DNA of 14,315 bases from an uncultured Bacteroidales bacterium (GTDB lineage Bacteria; Bacteroidota; Bacteroidia; Bacteroidales; Paludibacteraceae), in contig CALCGX010000007.1 in NCBI GenBank assembly GCA_937901225.1, positions 1 through 14,315 on the forward strand, given 5' to 3'. Positions 12,915 through 14,315 of the stretch are shown here, in pieces. The notes below the pieces were generated by a model. It did no database searches. It was not told the origin of the DNA and saw only the letters and a program-made list of their open reading frames with translations. The translations under genes and the position numbers were made by a program. Each line of letters opens with the position of its first letter. Positions within the stretch are counted from its first letter, which is position 1.

Positions 12915-14315
12915 ATGAAAAAAACTTTCTTTCTTTTTCTTCTACTGAGTAGTTTTGTATATGTATTAGGCAGTCAGGCTGCCATTACTACGCCGGAAGA
13001 TATTATTCTTGCAGATAGTACATATCACGTTGAGGATTATGCAATTCCATCGTTTATCCAATTCTTGGCAGCCAAAGAAGCAGCAAGGGCGAACTTTAGT
13101 GAGGAGAATGTGCTTGCACTCAATCAAAAGATAGCAGCGCTTCAACCCTACCAAATGCCTTATGATGTGGTAGTAAATATCAATGGCGACCCCACTACGC
13201 AAATGGCGTTTGCATGGTTTACCAACGATCGTATGACAGAGGGGCAGGTACAACTCACTCCTATCACTGACCTTTCTTTGTTGCAGACAGTATTTGATAC
13301 TGCCACTAATGTGATGACATGTGAAGCCACTCCTACTGCTGTTAAAAAGATACGTTATGCAATCGGCTTATCTGGCATTCCAGCAGCTACAGGCTTACCT
13401 ATGAGCACGAAGTATAAATTTACAAGCCATAAGGTTATTGCAGAGGGATTGACCCCTAACACCACATACGCATACCGCGTGGGTGTAGATGGCTATTGGA
13501 GTGAGGTGGCAACTTTCACTACAGCTCCTCTCAACGATCCGGAAGCGAGCGAGGATTTTACGTTTGTCTATATGACTGATTCGCATATTCAGGATCAAAA
13601 ATATGTGGATGTGGCGCGCCAAGCTGCTATAGCTGCTGCACGAAATACGCCGGAGGCGAAATTTTGCGTCTTTCCTGGTGATTTCGTAGAAACAGGAACA
13701 GTGGGTAACTCTGAGTGGGAGTGGGAGCGCTGGTTCGAAGAGGCTATGCGCCCTGTCATCAAGCAGATGCCTATCGTGCCTACCGATGGCAATCATGATG
13801 ATTCCTCCAACCAAAACTATAGCTATCACTTTAATACCGACAACCAGTTCAAGGAAAATGCCAAGGTCAAACCTCAGTTTGATGGTATCACCTATTCCTT
13901 TATGTATGGCGATGTGCTTTTCTTAGTATATTCATTGCAAGATTATTGGAAAGGCGCATATAGTTTGACCAATGGCACATCCACCTATCTCACCAACGAT
14001 GTAGGCAATTGGTTCCGCGAGCAAGTTGCTGCTCACCCTGAGGCCAAATGGCGTGTGGCATTGGTGCACAAGAATATTTTCTCGGGATCAAGTCACCAAG
14101 AAGACGAGGAAACGCCTCTCTTCCGTGCGACCATGCTACCCATCATGAAGGAGTGCGAGATTGATCTCATGCTGCAAGGCCATGATCACTGCTATGAGGT
14201 CATTGGTCCCGTTGATCCAGATACTAGAACGCCTATTCTGAATGCTATCGAAGATCTTGAGCCTACGGTCTTGAGTGCATCTCGCAACAAGGGCGGAACC
14301 TTCACAGTAAATGAT
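12915..14315 (+). CDS. Secreted metallophosphoesterase, paralogue of the preceding gene (3' truncated by window end)
   Basis: The frame is open from ATG 12915 to the right edge (467 codons, no stop). By alignment with the preceding gene about 140 more residues are expected, for a total near 600. The signal peptide covers 1-22 (MKKTFFLFLLLSSFVYVLGSQA). A purple-acid-phosphatase-like N-domain follows directly (about 28-210), without the beta-helix and Big_2 domains of its neighbour. The catalytic blocks are complete: D222-x-H224, G-D256-x-x-E259, G-N293-H294-D295, H385 and G-H423-D424-H425. Hand alignment gives 101 of 106 identical residues in the last visible catalytic stretch, but only about 63% over an 86-residue stretch of the N-domain. 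It is presumably co-transcribed with the gene before it. Whether it has a T9SS tail lies outside the window. Confidence 0.93.
   Translation, partial: MKKTFFLFLLLSSFVYVLGSQAAITTPEDIILADSTYHVEDYAIPSFIQFLAAKEAARANFSEENVLALNQKIAALQPYQMPYDVVVNINGDPTTQMAFAWFTNDRMTEGQVQLTPITDLSLLQTVFDTATNVMTCEATPTAVKKIRYAIGLSGIPAATGLPMSTKYKFTSHKVIAEGLTPNTTYAYRVGVDGYWSEVATFTTAPLNDPEASEDFTFVYMTDSHIQDQKYVDVARQAAIAAARNTPEAKFCVFPGDFVETGTVGNSEWEWERWFEEAMRPVIKQMPIVPTDGNHDDSSNQNYSYHFNTDNQFKENAKVKPQFDGITYSFMYGDVLFLVYSLQDYWKGAYSLTNGTSTYLTNDVGNWFREQVAAHPEAKWRVALVHKNIFSGSSHQEDEETPLFRATMLPIMKECEIDLMLQGHDHCYEVIGPVDPDTRTPILNAIEDLEPTVLSASRNKGGTFTVND

Overview
The window comes from a member of the Bacteroidota, most likely the order Bacteroidales. 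The promoters carry the TTTG / TAnnTTTG signals typical of that phylum. Most start codons lack a Shine-Dalgarno sequence. Two proteins end in type IX secretion (T9SS)-like tails, and there is a CarboxypepD_reg-like / beta-barrel outer-membrane protein. Genus cannot be fixed from the sequence. There is no insertion sequence, phage, CRISPR array or plasmid gene; this is ordinary chromosome with a cell-envelope and secretion accent.

Layout. (1) 1-890: the 3' end of a secreted protein with a T9SS-like tail, then a small secreted or membrane protein whose C-terminus looks like a sortable P-I-[GD]/hydrophobic/Arg-Lys signal, closed by a strong terminator. (2) 1043-4877: a plus-strand run of lepA (elongation factor 4), an ion-transporter-superfamily Na+/H+ antiporter and a GatB/YqeY-domain protein, ending in a terminator shared with the convergent rpsU. 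The spacers in this run hold short perfect tandem repeats. (3) 4891-5492, minus strand: a consensus promoter, a structured leader of about 130 nt, tRNA-Leu(CAA), a terminator, then rpsU (ribosomal protein bS21). rpsU has a 10-nt Shine-Dalgarno sequence, which fits the known bS21 feedback circuit of Bacteroidia. (4) 5494-8678: an intergenic region with five 11-bp TACGTATAT-type repeats and a near-perfect sigma-54 promoter in front of a large outer-membrane beta-barrel protein. (5) 8694-9700: a convergent DeoR-family repressor gene with its promoter and several TTTCG/CGAAA boxes, including a 20-bp palindrome, in the divergent control region. (6) 9728-14315: two adjacent secreted calcineurin-like phosphoesterases, 13 bp apart. 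The first has an extra N-terminal beta-helix and a bacterial Ig-like domain; the second starts directly with the purple-acid-phosphatase-like N-domain and runs off the right edge.

How the parts may work together (inference): the DeoR-type regulator, whose family senses phosphorylated sugars or other phosphorylated metabolites, probably controls itself and perhaps the divergent phosphoesterase pair, which would act outside the cell on phosphorylated substrates after T9SS export. The outer-membrane protein has its own, apparently sigma-54-dependent, control. The most noteworthy regulatory candidates are the sigma-54 plus tandem-repeat arrangement and the rpsU Shine-Dalgarno sequence. The most noteworthy protein feature is the duplicated phosphoesterase pair with unequal domain divergence.
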